Positions 34,013 through 42,952 are shown, numbered from the stretch's first letter. The stretch is DNA of 64,000 nucleotides from Actinacidiphila sp965342175 (GCF_965342175.1 NZ_CBDRBL010000001.1:134425-198424), one strand, 5' to 3'. Made by a program: numbers and translations. Notes: generated by a model from the letters alone, not told the origin.

Positions 34013-34816
34013 GTGCTGCCAACGGGAGACCGCGACCACCGGATTCGGGGCCTGGCGGCCGCGGCATGCACGACCGTGCTCGCCGTCGCCGCGCTGGCCG
34101 GGTGCACCGGGTCCGGCGGCAGCGGGGAGGGCGCACGCAACGGCGACACCGCGGGCGGCAGGCAGTCCACCCCGGCGGCCCCGCCCGGCCGCTACCGGGT
34201 GCTGCCCGAGCCCTGCGGCGCCCTGGCCCGCCCGACCCTCGAGAAGTTCGTCCCGGACGCGGACGACTACGCGGGCGAGGCGGCCGTGACGTTCGACACG
34301 GACCGCAAGGCGGGCTGCGCGTGGACCGGCCGCACCGAACTCGGCAACCGCTATCTGCGCATCGATCTCGAGCGCGTCGTGTCGTACGACACGTCCGTCA
34401 GCGACGAGGACCAGGCCGCGGCGGACTACGGCAGCCGGGCCGCCGCCGCCCACATCCCGTCCGCCACGCCACCGGCCGACGCCTCCGCCTCGGCCACCAC
34501 CGAACCGCCCGGACCGCCGACCGGGAGCCCGACGGCCCCGGACACCGCCTCGCCGACCGCGACGGCCGCCGGCGGCGGCACCTCCCCTCGCACCCTCGAC
34601 GACCTCGGCGACGGGGCCTTCCTCGACGACGTCCTCAAGAACCGGAACTCCGGACCCCACCGCGACGTCACCGTGGTCTTCCGCATGGCGAACGTTCTGG
34701 TCACCGTCGAACTCTCCCAGTGGTCTACGGACAAATCGGTCGAACCGCCCAGCGAGGAGCTGCAGCTGGGCGCCCGGCAGATCGCCTCCGAGCTGGCAGA
34801 TCAACTCGACGAATGA
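34013..34816 (+). CDS. DUF3558-like lipoprotein B
   Basis: A 267-residue lipoprotein: signal with lipobox (TVLAVAALAGCTG), linker, then EPCGALARPTLEKFVP and KAGCAWTGRTELGNRYLRID; a Thr/Pro/Ala-rich insert (residues ~155-195) interrupts it before DVTVVFRMANVLVTVELS. GTG at 34013 follows a GGAGGAAAGGG ribosome site; the GTG at 33935 is rejected because it lies inside the upstream dyad. The most divergent of the three relatives. Confidence 0.8.
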   Translation: MLPTGDRDHRIRGLAAAACTTVLAVAALAGCTGSGGSGEGARNGDTAGGRQSTPAAPPGRYRVLPEPCGALARPTLEKFVPDADDYAGEAAVTFDTDRKAGCAWTGRTELGNRYLRIDLERVVSYDTSVSDEDQAAADYGSRAAAAHIPSATPPADASASATTEPPGPPTGSPTAPDTASPTATAAGGGTSPRTLDDLGDGAFLDDVLKNRNSGPHRDVTVVFRMANVLVTVELSQWSTDKSVEPPSEELQLGARQIASELADQLDE

Positions 34817-34881
34817 GGCGAGGCGCGTAGTCTGGCCGTTTGTGCCATGACATGACGCGCAACGAAATGAGCGAAGGATCC

Positions 34882-35598
34882 ATGCACCGATCAGCCCCGC
34901 ACCTCGCCCGCCTGCTCGTGGGCGCGGCCGTGCCGGTGATGCTCGTCGCCGGCTGCTCATCCGGCTCGGACTCGTCGAAGGACGACGCGCGGAAGGCCGC
35001 CGCCCCCTCGGCCCCGGTCTCGGCCCCCGCGTCGGCGTCCGCGTCACCGTCGGCCGGCGCGGCGACCCCCGCCACGTTCGCCGCACTCCCCGACCCCTGC
35101 CGGGTCATCGGCGCCAAGACCGTCAAGTCCCTGGTGCCCAAGGCGAAGAAGCCGGCGGGAATCCCCGCGCACTCCGCGGAGCGCGACGAGCGCGGCGGCT
35201 GCTCGTGGAACGGCCTGGACGGCTACCAGTACCGCTGGTTGGACGTCTCCCTCCAGCGCTACGACACGGTCGCCGGTCTCGGCTCGGCAAAGGAGCAGGC
35301 CGAGGAGCGCTACGCCGAGCAGGTCGCCGCGGCCGTCAAGGCCAAGGGCGCCAGGAGCGAGCCGGTCACGGACGGCGCGTGGGACGCGGGCACCGCGGTC
35401 ACCTCGACGTCGAAGAAGGACAAGGAGGAGTACCGGGAGGTCACGGTCGTCGCCCGCACCCGGAACGCCGTGCTGGTGCTCACCTACAACGGCGCGGGCC
35501 TCGAGAAGGCGAAGCCCCCGGCCGAGTCCGGACTGAAGGCCGACGCGCTCAAGGCGGCCAAGGAGGCGGCCACCGCGGTCGCGGCGGCGAACGCGTAA
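34882..35598 (+). CDS. DUF3558-like lipoprotein C
   Basis: A 238-residue lipoprotein. MHRSAPHLARLLVGAAVPVM then LVAGCSS is a clear lipobox signal; GAAGGATCC precedes the ATG. Mature part: DPCRVIGAKTVKSLVPKAKK, RGGCSWNGLDGYQYRWLDVS, EVTVVARTRNAVLVLTYNGA. It shares the C...GCSWN..YRWLDV core with protein A. It starts 65 nt after gene B, probably as an operon. Function unknown; surface-exposed. Confidence 0.85.
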   Translation: MHRSAPHLARLLVGAAVPVMLVAGCSSGSDSSKDDARKAAAPSAPVSAPASASASPSAGAATPATFAALPDPCRVIGAKTVKSLVPKAKKPAGIPAHSAERDERGGCSWNGLDGYQYRWLDVSLQRYDTVAGLGSAKEQAEERYAEQVAAAVKAKGARSEPVTDGAWDAGTAVTSTSKKDKEEYREVTVVARTRNAVLVLTYNGAGLEKAKPPAESGLKADALKAAKEAATAVAAANA

Positions 35599-35637
35599 CA
35601 ACTGCCGTACCCGCTGTACCGATTCACCCCGTTTGGG

Positions 35638-35668
35638 CAGCCTGCCCGTCGCCTCGTGTGGCAGGCTG
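35638..35668 (+). terminator. Hairpin before DUF2637 gene
   Basis: CAGCCTGCC (35638-35646) pairs with GGCAGGCTG (35660-35668). It could end the lipoprotein transcript or structure the DUF2637 leader. Confidence 0.4.
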
Positions 35669-35702
35669 GGCGGGCCAGTTTCCGAGCCTGGGAGGGTCGC
35701 GG

Positions 35703-37052
35703 GTGTCCGCGATACGTTTGAACCGGACGCACCGGATCCTGATCGGTGTGGTCGTCACGGGCGCGGTGGTCATCGCCGCGATCGGCTTCGCGGGCTCGTA
35801 CGCGGCCGTACGCGAGCTGGCACTGCGCAAGGGCTTCGGCGCCTTCGCCAACGTCTTCCCGATCGGCATCGACGCCGGGATCGTCGTCCTGCTCGCGCTC
35901 GACCTGCTGCTGACCTGGCTGCGCATCCCCTTCCCGCTGCTGCGCCAGACGGCATGGCTGCTGACAGCGGCGACGATCGCGTTCAACGGCGCGGCGGCCT
36001 GGCCCGACCCGCTCGGCGTCGGGATGCACGGCATCATCCCGATCCTCTTCGTCGTCGCGGTGGAGGCGGCCCGGCACGCCATCGGCCGCATCGCCGACAT
36101 CACCGCCGACAAGCACATGGAGTCGGTCCGGATCACCCGGTGGCTGCTGGCCCCCTTCGCGACCTTCCGCCTGTGGCGGCGCATGAAGCTGTGGGAGCTG
36201 CGCAGCTACGAAGAGGTCATCCGGGTCGAGCAGGAACGCCTTGTCTACCGTGCCCGGCTGCGCGCCCGCTACGGCCGTTCCTGGCGCCGCAAGGCCCCGG
36301 TCGAAGCCCTGATGCCGCTGAAGCTCGCCCGGTACGGGGTGCCGCTGGAGCAGACCGCGGCCCTCGGCCTGGCCGCCGCGGGCATCGACCCCCCGGCGGC
36401 CGGCCAGGCGTCGGCGCCCGTCGGCCTCACGGCGACTGCCATCGAGCCGCGGCCCGCGCAGGCCGCGGCCCCTGCCGTCGCAGTGCCGGATCACGAGTCC
36501 AGGGCCGTCCGGACGGTGACGCCCGCCCAGGCACCGATGCCGAGCAATGCGGCGGAGGAGCCGAACCCGTGGTTCGCCGCTCCTCAGTCCGTGCATTCCC
36601 AGGGCGGCTACGACCCGCACGAGCCGTCCACATATGGCTCGCGACAACAGGCCGTCGCCAACGACGAAACGCAACAACAGCCCGTTGGGAGCGAAGCGCC
36701 GCAGCAGGCCCCGGTCCCGCACCCTCGCGCCCCTGAGCCCGATCCTGCTCCGACGCCAACGCCCGTGTCGGTCCAAGAGCAGGCCCCGGAGCCGCCCGTA
36801 CAGGTCCCGAACGGCGCAGGTGGGACGCGCAACCTCGGCGAGCGCGGAACGGACGCAGTCCCGTCGGACGAGGACCTGTACCGGGTGTTCCGGCAGTCGA
36901 TAGAAGGCGAGGGCATGCCCACGCCCGGCGCTTTCGCCGCGAACATCAAGGCGGTGTTCGGGCTGCAACTCCAGGCCCGGGATCTGAACCAGTACCTGGA
37001 GCGGTTCGCGGCCCGTCTCAACAATGAGCTGATGGAGGACCACATCGCATAG
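35703..37052 (+). CDS. DUF2637 membrane protein
   Basis: A 449-residue protein. Four membrane helices (HRILIGVVVTGAVVIAAIGF; VFPIGIDAGIVVLLALDLLL; LLTAATIAFNGAAAW; GIIPILFVVAVEAARHAIGR) form the DUF2637 domain. Then a basic cytoplasmic stretch, a long Gln/Pro-rich linker, and a C-terminal helical domain (SDEDLYRVFRQSIEGEG ... LNQYLERFAARL). Related proteins occur in Streptomyces chromosomes and integrative/conjugative elements (Spd-like). GTG with GGGAGGG 6 nt upstream. Its stop codon abuts the truncated transposase at 37053. Confidence 0.85.
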   Translation: MSAIRLNRTHRILIGVVVTGAVVIAAIGFAGSYAAVRELALRKGFGAFANVFPIGIDAGIVVLLALDLLLTWLRIPFPLLRQTAWLLTAATIAFNGAAAWPDPLGVGMHGIIPILFVVAVEAARHAIGRIADITADKHMESVRITRWLLAPFATFRLWRRMKLWELRSYEEVIRVEQERLVYRARLRARYGRSWRRKAPVEALMPLKLARYGVPLEQTAALGLAAAGIDPPAAGQASAPVGLTATAIEPRPAQAAAPAVAVPDHESRAVRTVTPAQAPMPSNAAEEPNPWFAAPQSVHSQGGYDPHEPSTYGSRQQAVANDETQQQPVGSEAPQQAPVPHPRAPEPDPAPTPTPVSVQEQAPEPPVQVPNGAGGTRNLGERGTDAVPSDEDLYRVFRQSIEGEGMPTPGAFAANIKAVFGLQLQARDLNQYLERFAARLNNELMEDHIA

Positions 37053-37418
37053 GTGCGAGGTTCAATGCCCTCCGCGCCAGCGGGCGCCCGCCGCGTGCTG
37101 GTGGGCGCGCACGATGGTGGAGTCCACCGACACGTCCCAGTCGATCTCGCCCACCGCATCGGCCATGGCCCGCACGTGCTGCAGCAGGCGTTCCCAGGTG
37201 CCGTCCGCCGACCATCACCGGCGCCGCTCACAGATCGTCTTCCACGGCCCGAACCGCTCGGGCAGATCACGCCACGGCGCCCCGGTCCGCGCCCGGTGGA
37301 GGATCCCGTCGATCACCTGTCGATGATCTCGCCAACGCCCGCACCGTGCGTCACTCCCCGGCAGGTGCGCCTGAGCCGGTCCCACTCGGCATCCGTGAGA
37401 TCGCCGCGTTCATGCCGC
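37053..37418 (-). pseudogene. Truncated IS5-type transposase remnant
   Basis: Read right to left: RHERGDLTDAEWDRLRR, then, after a frameshift near 37320, HRQVIDGILHRARTGAPWRD and LPERFGPWKTICERRR, an in-frame stop, then WSADGTWERLLQHVRAMAD and DWDVSVDSTIVRAHQHAAGA (first DDE aspartate region). The rest of the DDE domain and the far end are missing. This is an IS5-type transposase carrying a deletion in the N-terminal domain, a frameshift and a stop, cut off exactly where the DUF2637 gene ends. Not functional. Confidence 0.85.
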
Positions 37419-37507
37419 CCCACAGGGCCCCCTCAGGCGGAACCCGAGCGGCCCGCGACAAAAGCCGCGCATGTGACAAACACATGATCGGCCGGACAGC
37501 TCCTAAC
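37419..37507 (-). mobile_element. Probable left end of the IS remnant
   Basis: Non-coding sequence upstream of the broken transposase, ending in GAGCTGTCCGGCCGATCATG (minus strand, from about 37505), which looks like an IS terminal repeat. At 37508 the sequence switches to unrelated coding-like DNA, so this is the likely insertion edge. The other end is absent, so the repeat cannot be confirmed. Confidence 0.4.
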
Positions 37508-37684
37508 CGGCGGCCGAGGCCGTGACCACTGCCGGCGCCAGGAGGCCACCACGTCGGACGCCGACAGCAGCCGGACCCGCGCCGCGTCGAGGGACCCCGG
37601 GTGCAGGGCGAACGCCTCGCCGCCCTCGGGCAGGTCGAGGTCGCCGCGCAGCAGGTAGGCCAGCAGGGCTGCCTCCGGAGCACG
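37508..37684 (-). pseudogene. Coding fragment interrupted by the IS
   Basis: The minus strand reads PEAALLAYLLRGDLDLPEGG then EAFALHPGSLDAARVRLLSA and SDVVASWRRQWSRP, with good Streptomyces codon bias, and runs straight into the IS end. It has no start codon or ribosome site. I read it as the leftover of a gene whose continuation was displaced by the IS. Family not recognised. Confidence 0.45.
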
Positions 37685-37940
37685 GCGCTGCTGGAGACCC
37701 GCGACCGGGCGGACCTGGCGTGGCTGCCGGGGCGGATCCCGGGGCGGGAGACAAAGGCCCGTGTACTGGCCTGGCTGCTGGCGGACCCCGCCGCATACGC
37801 CACGGCTGTCCCCGCCGTCACGGCCGCGTCGACACCGCGACGGACGTGCTGCGGCTGCTCGTCGTGCGCTCGGGCGACCCGGGCCTGGTCGACCCGCCGC
37901 GGCTGCGCACCGTGCCGAGGCCGCTGCGGCGCCCCGTGAG
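37681..37940 (+). pseudogene. Decayed plus-strand coding fragment
   Basis: The plus strand reads LLETRDRADLAWLPGRIPGR then ETKARVLAWLLADPAAYAT, and after a -1 shift near 37825 TATDVLRLLVVRSGDPGLVD then PPRLRTVPRPLRRPV. These look like parts of one protein broken by a frameshift. No start codon is visible. Family not recognised. The remaining DNA to 38081 shows nothing. Confidence 0.45.
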
Positions 37941-38081
37941 CCGCCCCGCGTGCGACGACCACCCGCTGCTGGGCCCTAGCCTGCGGTGCCCCTCCACCGC
38001 GTTCGAATATTCGCACCCCCACACGCACGACGGCGGCGGGTGGCCGTGCCATCCGCCGCCGTCACGTACGCGTCCGCCGGC

Positions 38082-39749
38082 TCAGCTCGCCGAGAGCAGT
38101 TCCCGCACCCGCTCCTGACCCACCGCCAGCAGCAGCGTGGGCAGCCGAGGCCCGGTGTCCCGGCCGACCAGGAGCCGGTAGAGCAGAGCGAAGAAGGAGC
38201 GCTGGGCGACCTTCATCTCCTGCGTCGGCTTGGCGTCGGGCGCGAAGCCCGCCTGGATCTTCGGCACGCCGTAGACCAGGGTGGTCAGCCCGTCCAGCGA
38301 CCAGTGCTCGGCGAGCCCGTCCACCAGCAGCTTCAGGGCCTCCCGCTCCTCCCCGGACAGGGCCGCGAGCGCCTCGCTGTCCGGCTCGGTGCGCACCTGG
38401 GTGCGGGCCTCGGGCTCCACGTGGGTGTTCACCCAGCGCTCGGCGCAGTCCAGCCGCGGCCGGGCCTCGTCCAGCGAGGTCAGCGGGTGCTCCTGGTCGA
38501 AGTCGCGCAGGATGCGCAGCGTCTGCTCCTCGTCCCCGGTGGTGATGTCCAGGACCGAGGCGAGGGTGCGGTACGGCAGCTTGCGCGGGGTGGTCGGCAG
38601 TTCCCCGCTCGCGGTGCCCGCGGCACGCGAGTGCACCGCGACGTCCACCGGGGCGGCCGTGCCCTCGGCGACCTTGCGCTCCAGCGCGTCCCACTCGTCG
38701 TAGGTGCGGGAGATCTCGTCGCCGAAGGAGATGTTGAACGCCTGGTTGGGCCGGCGGCGGGCGTACAGCCAGCGCAGCAGCTGCGGCTCCATGATCTGCA
38801 GGGCGTCGGCCGCGATCGGCACCCCGCCCTTGGAGCTGGACATCTTCGCCATGCCGCTGATGCCGACGAAGGCGTACATCGGGCCGATGGGCGGCTCTGC
38901 GCCGAAGATCTCGCGCACCAGCTGCTGACCCACCATCCACGAGGAGCCGGGCGACTGGTGGTCCACACCGGAGGGCTCGAAGTCCACGCCCTTGAAGGCC
39001 CAGCGCATCGGCCAGTCGACCTTCCACACCAGCTTGCCGCGGTCGAACTCGCTCAGCCGGACCGTCTCGCGGTTGCCGCAGGCCTGGCACTCGTAGGTGA
39101 GGTCGGTGGTGTCGTCGTCGTAGGCGACGACCGTGGTCAGGTCCTTGTCGCAGGCCGTGCAGTACGGCTTGTACGGGTAGTACTCGGGGGCCTGCGCGAG
39201 CGTGGCCTCCTCGTCGTCCTGCTCCTCGCCGCCGCCCTTCTTCTTCGTGCGGTAGCGGCCGAGCACCTCGTCGATCCGCCGGCGCTCGCGCATCGCGTGC
39301 AGGACCTGCTCGCGGTAGGTGCCGGAGGTGTACTCGACGGTCTGGCTGATCTCGGTGACCTCGACGCCCAGCGCCGCCAGCGCCTCCCGGAAGGGGGCCT
39401 TGAAGTGGTCGGACCAGGTCGCGTACGGGCTGCCCTCGGGGGCCGGCACGGAGGTCAGCGGCTTGCCGATGTGCTCGGCGTAGGACGGGTCGTAGCCGGC
39501 CGGCACCTTGCGGTAGCGGTCGAAGTCGTCCCAGGACAGGATGTGCTCGCAGGGCACACCGCGCCGCTTGATCTCGTCGGCGACCAGGTGCGGGACCATG
39601 ATCTCGCGCAGGTTGCCCAGATGGATCGGCCCGGAGGGGCTGATCCCCGAGGCGACGATGATTTTCTTGCCCGGAGCCCGCCGCTCGGCTTCCGCGATGA
39701 CGTCGTCCGCGAAGCGGGCGACCCAGTCGGCCTCGGTGCTCTGAGCCAC
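38082..39749 (-). CDS. lysS: Lysyl-tRNA synthetase, class I
   Basis: A 555-residue class I (archaeal-type) LysRS. The HIGH signature is SGPIHLGN (H43), the KMSKS signature is KMSSSKG, and four cysteines (CTACDKDL, CQACGN) form a zinc site. It charges tRNA-Lys. Class I LysRS is rare in bacteria but known in Streptomyces, which as a rule also have a class II enzyme elsewhere. An acidic insert (KKKGGGEEQDDEEA) is in the middle. Divergent from argS across 128 bp. Confidence 0.94.
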   Translation of the reverse strand: MAQSTEADWVARFADDVIAEAERRAPGKKIIVASGISPSGPIHLGNLREIMVPHLVADEIKRRGVPCEHILSWDDFDRYRKVPAGYDPSYAEHIGKPLTSVPAPEGSPYATWSDHFKAPFREALAALGVEVTEISQTVEYTSGTYREQVLHAMRERRRIDEVLGRYRTKKKGGGEEQDDEEATLAQAPEYYPYKPYCTACDKDLTTVVAYDDDTTDLTYECQACGNRETVRLSEFDRGKLVWKVDWPMRWAFKGVDFEPSGVDHQSPGSSWMVGQQLVREIFGAEPPIGPMYAFVGISGMAKMSSSKGGVPIAADALQIMEPQLLRWLYARRRPNQAFNISFGDEISRTYDEWDALERKVAEGTAAPVDVAVHSRAAGTASGELPTTPRKLPYRTLASVLDITTGDEEQTLRILRDFDQEHPLTSLDEARPRLDCAERWVNTHVEPEARTQVRTEPDSEALAALSGEEREALKLLVDGLAEHWSLDGLTTLVYGVPKIQAGFAPDAKPTQEMKVAQRSFFALLYRLLVGRDTGPRLPTLLLAVGQERVRELLSAS

Positions 39750-39877
39750 TGTCTCGACTTCCTTCCACCTGTGCAGCGGGTAGCGCGGTACCCGGCAATT
39801 GTCCCAGAGAAAAATGAGTGGTAGCGCGTGGGATACTGAGGGTTGATCTCCGATCCCTTACAGGAAGCACGCATCCC

Positions 39878-41638
39878 ATGGCCTCGGTCAACTCGCTTTC
39901 CGCCTCGATCCAGCAGCGCGTCGCTGACGCCCTCGGTGCCGACCCGCTGCTGCGACGTAGCGACCGGGCCGACTTCCAGGCCAACGGGGTGCTGGGCCTC
40001 GCCAAGCGCAGCAAGCAGAACCCGCGCGAGCTGGCCGCCCAGGTCGTCGAGGCCCTTCCGGCGGACGACGAGCTGATCGCCTCCGTCGAGGTCTCGGGCC
40101 CCGGCTTCCTGAACGTCACCGTCGCGGACGCCGCGATCACCCGGACGCTCGCCGCCCGGGCCGCCGACGACCGCCTCGGCGTGCCCGCGAAGCCCGAGCC
40201 CGGCATCACGGTGATCGACTACGCGCAGCCGAACGTTGCCAAGGAGATGCACGTCGGCCACCTGCGGTCCTCCGTGATCGGCGACGCGCTGGTCAACATC
40301 CTCGAGTTCGAGGGCGAGACGGTGGTCCGGCGCCACCACATCGGCGACTGGGGCACCCAGTTCGGCATGCTCATCCAGTACCTGGTGGAGCACCCGCACG
40401 AGCTGGACCACGAGTCCTCCGAGGCCGGCGAGGAGGCGGGCGAGGCCTCCATGTCGCGCCTGAACCGGCTCTACAAGGCCTCCCGGGCCCTCTTCGACTC
40501 CGACGAGGAGTTCAAGACCCGCTCCCGCAAGCGGGTCGTGGACCTGCAGGCCGGCGATCCGGAGACGCTGGCGATGTGGCAGCGCTTCGTCGACGAGTCG
40601 AAGATCTACTTCAACTCGGTCTACGACAAGCTCGACATCGAGATCCGCGACGAGGACGTCGTCGGCGAGTCCGGCTACAACGACATGCTCGTCGAGACCT
40701 GCAAGCTGCTGGAGGAGTCCGGCGTCGCCGTGCGCTCCAACGGCGCGCTGTGCGTGTTCTTCGACGACATCAAGGGCAAGGACGGCGAGCCCGTCCCGCT
40801 CATCGTGCAGAAGGCCGACGGCGGCTTCGGCTACGCCGCGACCGACCTGTCCGCGATCCGCAACCGCACCGCGGACCTGCACGCGGACACGATCCTCTAC
40901 GTCGTGGACTCCCGGCAGGCGCTGCACTTCAAGATGGTCTTCGAGACGGCCAAGCGGGCCGGCTGGCTGACCGACGAGGTCACGGCGCTGCACATCCCGT
41001 TCGGCACGCTCCTCGGCAAGGACGGCAAGCCGTACAAGACCCGGTCCGGCGAGACCTTCCGGCTGGTCGACCTGCTGGACGAGGCGGTGGAGCGGGCTTC
41101 GGCCGTGATCGAGGAGAAGAACAAGGAAGGCAGCGAGAACGCCCTCACCCAGGAGGAGATCGCCGACCGCGCCAAGGAGGTCGGCATCGGCGCCATCAAG
41201 TACGCCGACCTGTCCACCTCGCTCGGCCGGGACTACGTCTTCGACCTGGACCGCATGGTCTCGCTCAACGGCGACACGAGCGTGTACCTGCAGTACGCGT
41301 ACGCCCGTATCCGGTCGATCCTGCGGAAGGCCGGCGACGCGAAGCCGGCCGCCCACCCCGAGCTGCCGCTGGCGCCGGCCGAGCGGGCGCTCGGCCTGCT
41401 GCTGGACGAGTTCGCGGAGACCCTTGCAGCCGTCTCGGAGACGTACGAGCCGCACAAGCTGGCCTCCTACCTCTACGCACTGGCCTCGGCGTACACCACC
41501 TTCTACGACCAGTGCCCGGTGCTGAAGGCCGAGACCCCGGAGCTGCGGGAGAACCGCCTCTTCCTCTGCGACCTGACCGCCCGCACCCTGCGGCAGGGCA
41601 TGGCGCTGCTCGGCATCCGCACGCCCGAGCGCCTCTGA
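39878..41638 (+). CDS. argS: Arginyl-tRNA synthetase
   Basis: A 586-residue ArgRS. The HIGH motif is PNVAKEMHVGHLRSSVIGD. The KMSK loop is degenerate (LGKDGKPYKTRSGETF), as in many bacterial ArgRSs. The C-terminal anticodon domain has YAYARIRSILRKAGD and AETPELRENRLFLCDLTA. ATG at 39878 (MASVNSLSASIQQRV) is chosen; AGGAAG lies 12 nt upstream, and an upstream in-frame start at 39818 would add 20 atypical residues. A strong terminator follows. Confidence 0.95.
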   Translation: MASVNSLSASIQQRVADALGADPLLRRSDRADFQANGVLGLAKRSKQNPRELAAQVVEALPADDELIASVEVSGPGFLNVTVADAAITRTLAARAADDRLGVPAKPEPGITVIDYAQPNVAKEMHVGHLRSSVIGDALVNILEFEGETVVRRHHIGDWGTQFGMLIQYLVEHPHELDHESSEAGEEAGEASMSRLNRLYKASRALFDSDEEFKTRSRKRVVDLQAGDPETLAMWQRFVDESKIYFNSVYDKLDIEIRDEDVVGESGYNDMLVETCKLLEESGVAVRSNGALCVFFDDIKGKDGEPVPLIVQKADGGFGYAATDLSAIRNRTADLHADTILYVVDSRQALHFKMVFETAKRAGWLTDEVTALHIPFGTLLGKDGKPYKTRSGETFRLVDLLDEAVERASAVIEEKNKEGSENALTQEEIADRAKEVGIGAIKYADLSTSLGRDYVFDLDRMVSLNGDTSVYLQYAYARIRSILRKAGDAKPAAHPELPLAPAERALGLLLDEFAETLAAVSETYEPHKLASYLYALASAYTTFYDQCPVLKAETPELRENRLFLCDLTARTLRQGMALLGIRTPERL

Positions 41639-41654
41639 CGCGCCACGCGCCCGT

Positions 41655-41702
41655 ACGACGGCGGCCCCGGCGGGAGTTCCCTCCCCCCGGGGCCGCCGTC
41701 GT
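41655..41702 (+). terminator. Very strong terminator after argS
   Basis: ACGACGGCGGCCCCGG (41655-41670) pairs perfectly with CCGGGGCCGCCGTCGT (41687-41702). Inside, GGGAG/CTCCC close a TTCC loop, giving 21 bp with one mismatch. Confidence 0.9.
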
Positions 41703-41728
41703 CAGTGGCCGGCTCTACATTCACGGCC

Positions 41729-42535
41729 ATGGCGATGCTCCCCAACCAGCTCCCGAAGCTCGCGCAGGACCCGTCCGGCCGCTCCCTGGGCCTCGACCTC
41801 CCGCCCGGCACACTCGTCGACGCCACCAGCGACGGCCGCTGGCCCGAACCGCTGCTCTGGCACGCGGAAGGGCCCGCCGAGCCCGGCTCCTGGGAACGAC
41901 TGCTCCCCGCGCGGATGACGGCGGGGCTGCACCCGCTGCTGCTCTGCCTGGACGAGGCGCTGCCCGCCACCAGCCGACTGGACCCCGGAGCGATGTCCTA
42001 TCCGGGCGACCACGACGCCGACGAGGTCCTCGCCGGCTTCTGGGACTTCGCGGAGGAGTCCGAGGACGAAGTGGCGGACCTGGTCGCCCCGTTCGGCCGG
42101 ACGTGGCCCGGACTCGCCCCCGCCCGCCGGTTCGAGGCCGACCCGGACGCCCGGGCGGCCGAGGTCGCCGCGTCCGTGGTCGAGGCGGGGTGGTTCAAGG
42201 ACCCCCGAGCGGCCCTCGTCCCCGCCCGGCGCAGCGCCGACGTCCCCGCCGCCATCGGCTGGACAGGGCCGTGCAACCACGAGTACGACGTGGCCCGGCT
42301 CTGCTCGGTCCTGCGCTCCTGGGAGGACCGGTTCGGCGTGCGCGTCGTGGCGCTCGCCTTCGACATGCTCGTTCTGTCCGTGGCCGCGCCGCCCGCCACC
42401 GTGGAGGAGGCCGAGGACGTGGCCGCCGAGCACTTCGCCTTCTGCCCGGACACCATCACCCAGGAGAGCGACTCGCTGCGCGCCTACGCCGGGTCCCTGG
42501 TGGACGCGCCCGCCTGGTCCTTCCGGTGGGTCTAG
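41729..42535 (+). CDS. DUF4253 domain protein
   Basis: A 268-residue cytoplasmic protein. The C-terminal half (WTGPCNHEYDVARLCSVLRS ... FGVRVVALAFDMLVLSVAAPP ... DTITQESDSLRAYAGSLVD) is the DUF4253 domain; the N-terminal half is a family-typical acidic region. Function unknown; relatives are found near immunity or contact-dependent genes in other bacteria, but nothing supports that here. A second ATG two codons inside is possible. Confidence 0.85.
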   Translation: MAMLPNQLPKLAQDPSGRSLGLDLPPGTLVDATSDGRWPEPLLWHAEGPAEPGSWERLLPARMTAGLHPLLLCLDEALPATSRLDPGAMSYPGDHDADEVLAGFWDFAEESEDEVADLVAPFGRTWPGLAPARRFEADPDARAAEVAASVVEAGWFKDPRAALVPARRSADVPAAIGWTGPCNHEYDVARLCSVLRSWEDRFGVRVVALAFDMLVLSVAAPPATVEEAEDVAAEHFAFCPDTITQESDSLRAYAGSLVDAPAWSFRWV

Positions 42536-42562
42536 GCGGATCCCCGGCCGGGCCCGAGGGAC

Positions 42563-42593
42563 GGGTGTCCTTCCCCGCGGTGGAAGGACACCC
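42563..42593. terminator. Convergent terminator, DUF4253 / His-rich peptide
   Basis: GGGTGTCCTTCC (42563-42574) pairs perfectly with GGAAGGACACCC (42582-42593): 12 bp, seven-base loop. Confidence 0.85.
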
Positions 42594-42617
42594 CCGAGAC
42601 AACCCGGTCAGGACGGC

Positions 42618-42932
42618 TCAGCGGTGGAAGTGCCAACGGCGGTCGTGACGGTGGTACCAGCGCTGGTCGTAGCGGTGGTGGCGGTGGTGCCAGCGCGGGT
42701 GGTGCCGGTGGTTGCGGTGGTACCAGCGCCCGTCGCGCCCCCGGTCACGGCGGAACTCGCGGCCCGGGCCGCGGTCACCGACGTGCCGGTACTCGCCGCC
42801 CCGCTCCTGCGTCGCCTGGGTCGTGTGCGACACCGCCGCCGTCGGCGGCGTCGCTGCTTGGGCGGCTCCGGCGCCGCCCAGCAGGACGGCGGCCGCGACG
42901 CCCAGCGCGGCGGCGAATCGGGGAATCCGCAT
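42618..42932 (-). CDS. Secreted His/Arg-rich repeat peptide
   Basis: A 104-residue protein with ideal AAAGGAGA ribosome site 6 nt before the ATG. Signal peptide: MRIPRFAAALGVAAAVLLGG, cut near AAQAA. The mature part starts neutral and becomes extremely basic and aromatic: RWYHRNHRHHPRWHHRHHRY then DQRWYHRHDRRWHFHR, degenerate repeats of RWYHRH. No cysteines. Possible roles are metal (zinc, copper, nickel) binding at the surface or binding of anionic polymers; both are inference. No family recognised. Confidence 0.82.
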   Translation of the reverse strand: MRIPRFAAALGVAAAVLLGGAGAAQAATPPTAAVSHTTQATQERGGEYRHVGDRGPGREFRRDRGRDGRWYHRNHRHHPRWHHRHHRYDQRWYHRHDRRWHFHR

Positions 42933-42952
42933 CGCGGTTCTCCTTTCACGGC

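Noticed and set aside
37060..37085. AGGTTCAATGCCCTCCGC resembles the 3' end of a tRNA
   Set aside because: No acceptor, D-arm or anticodon arm precedes it; the upstream DNA is the DUF2637 coding sequence, and the arms do not pair properly.
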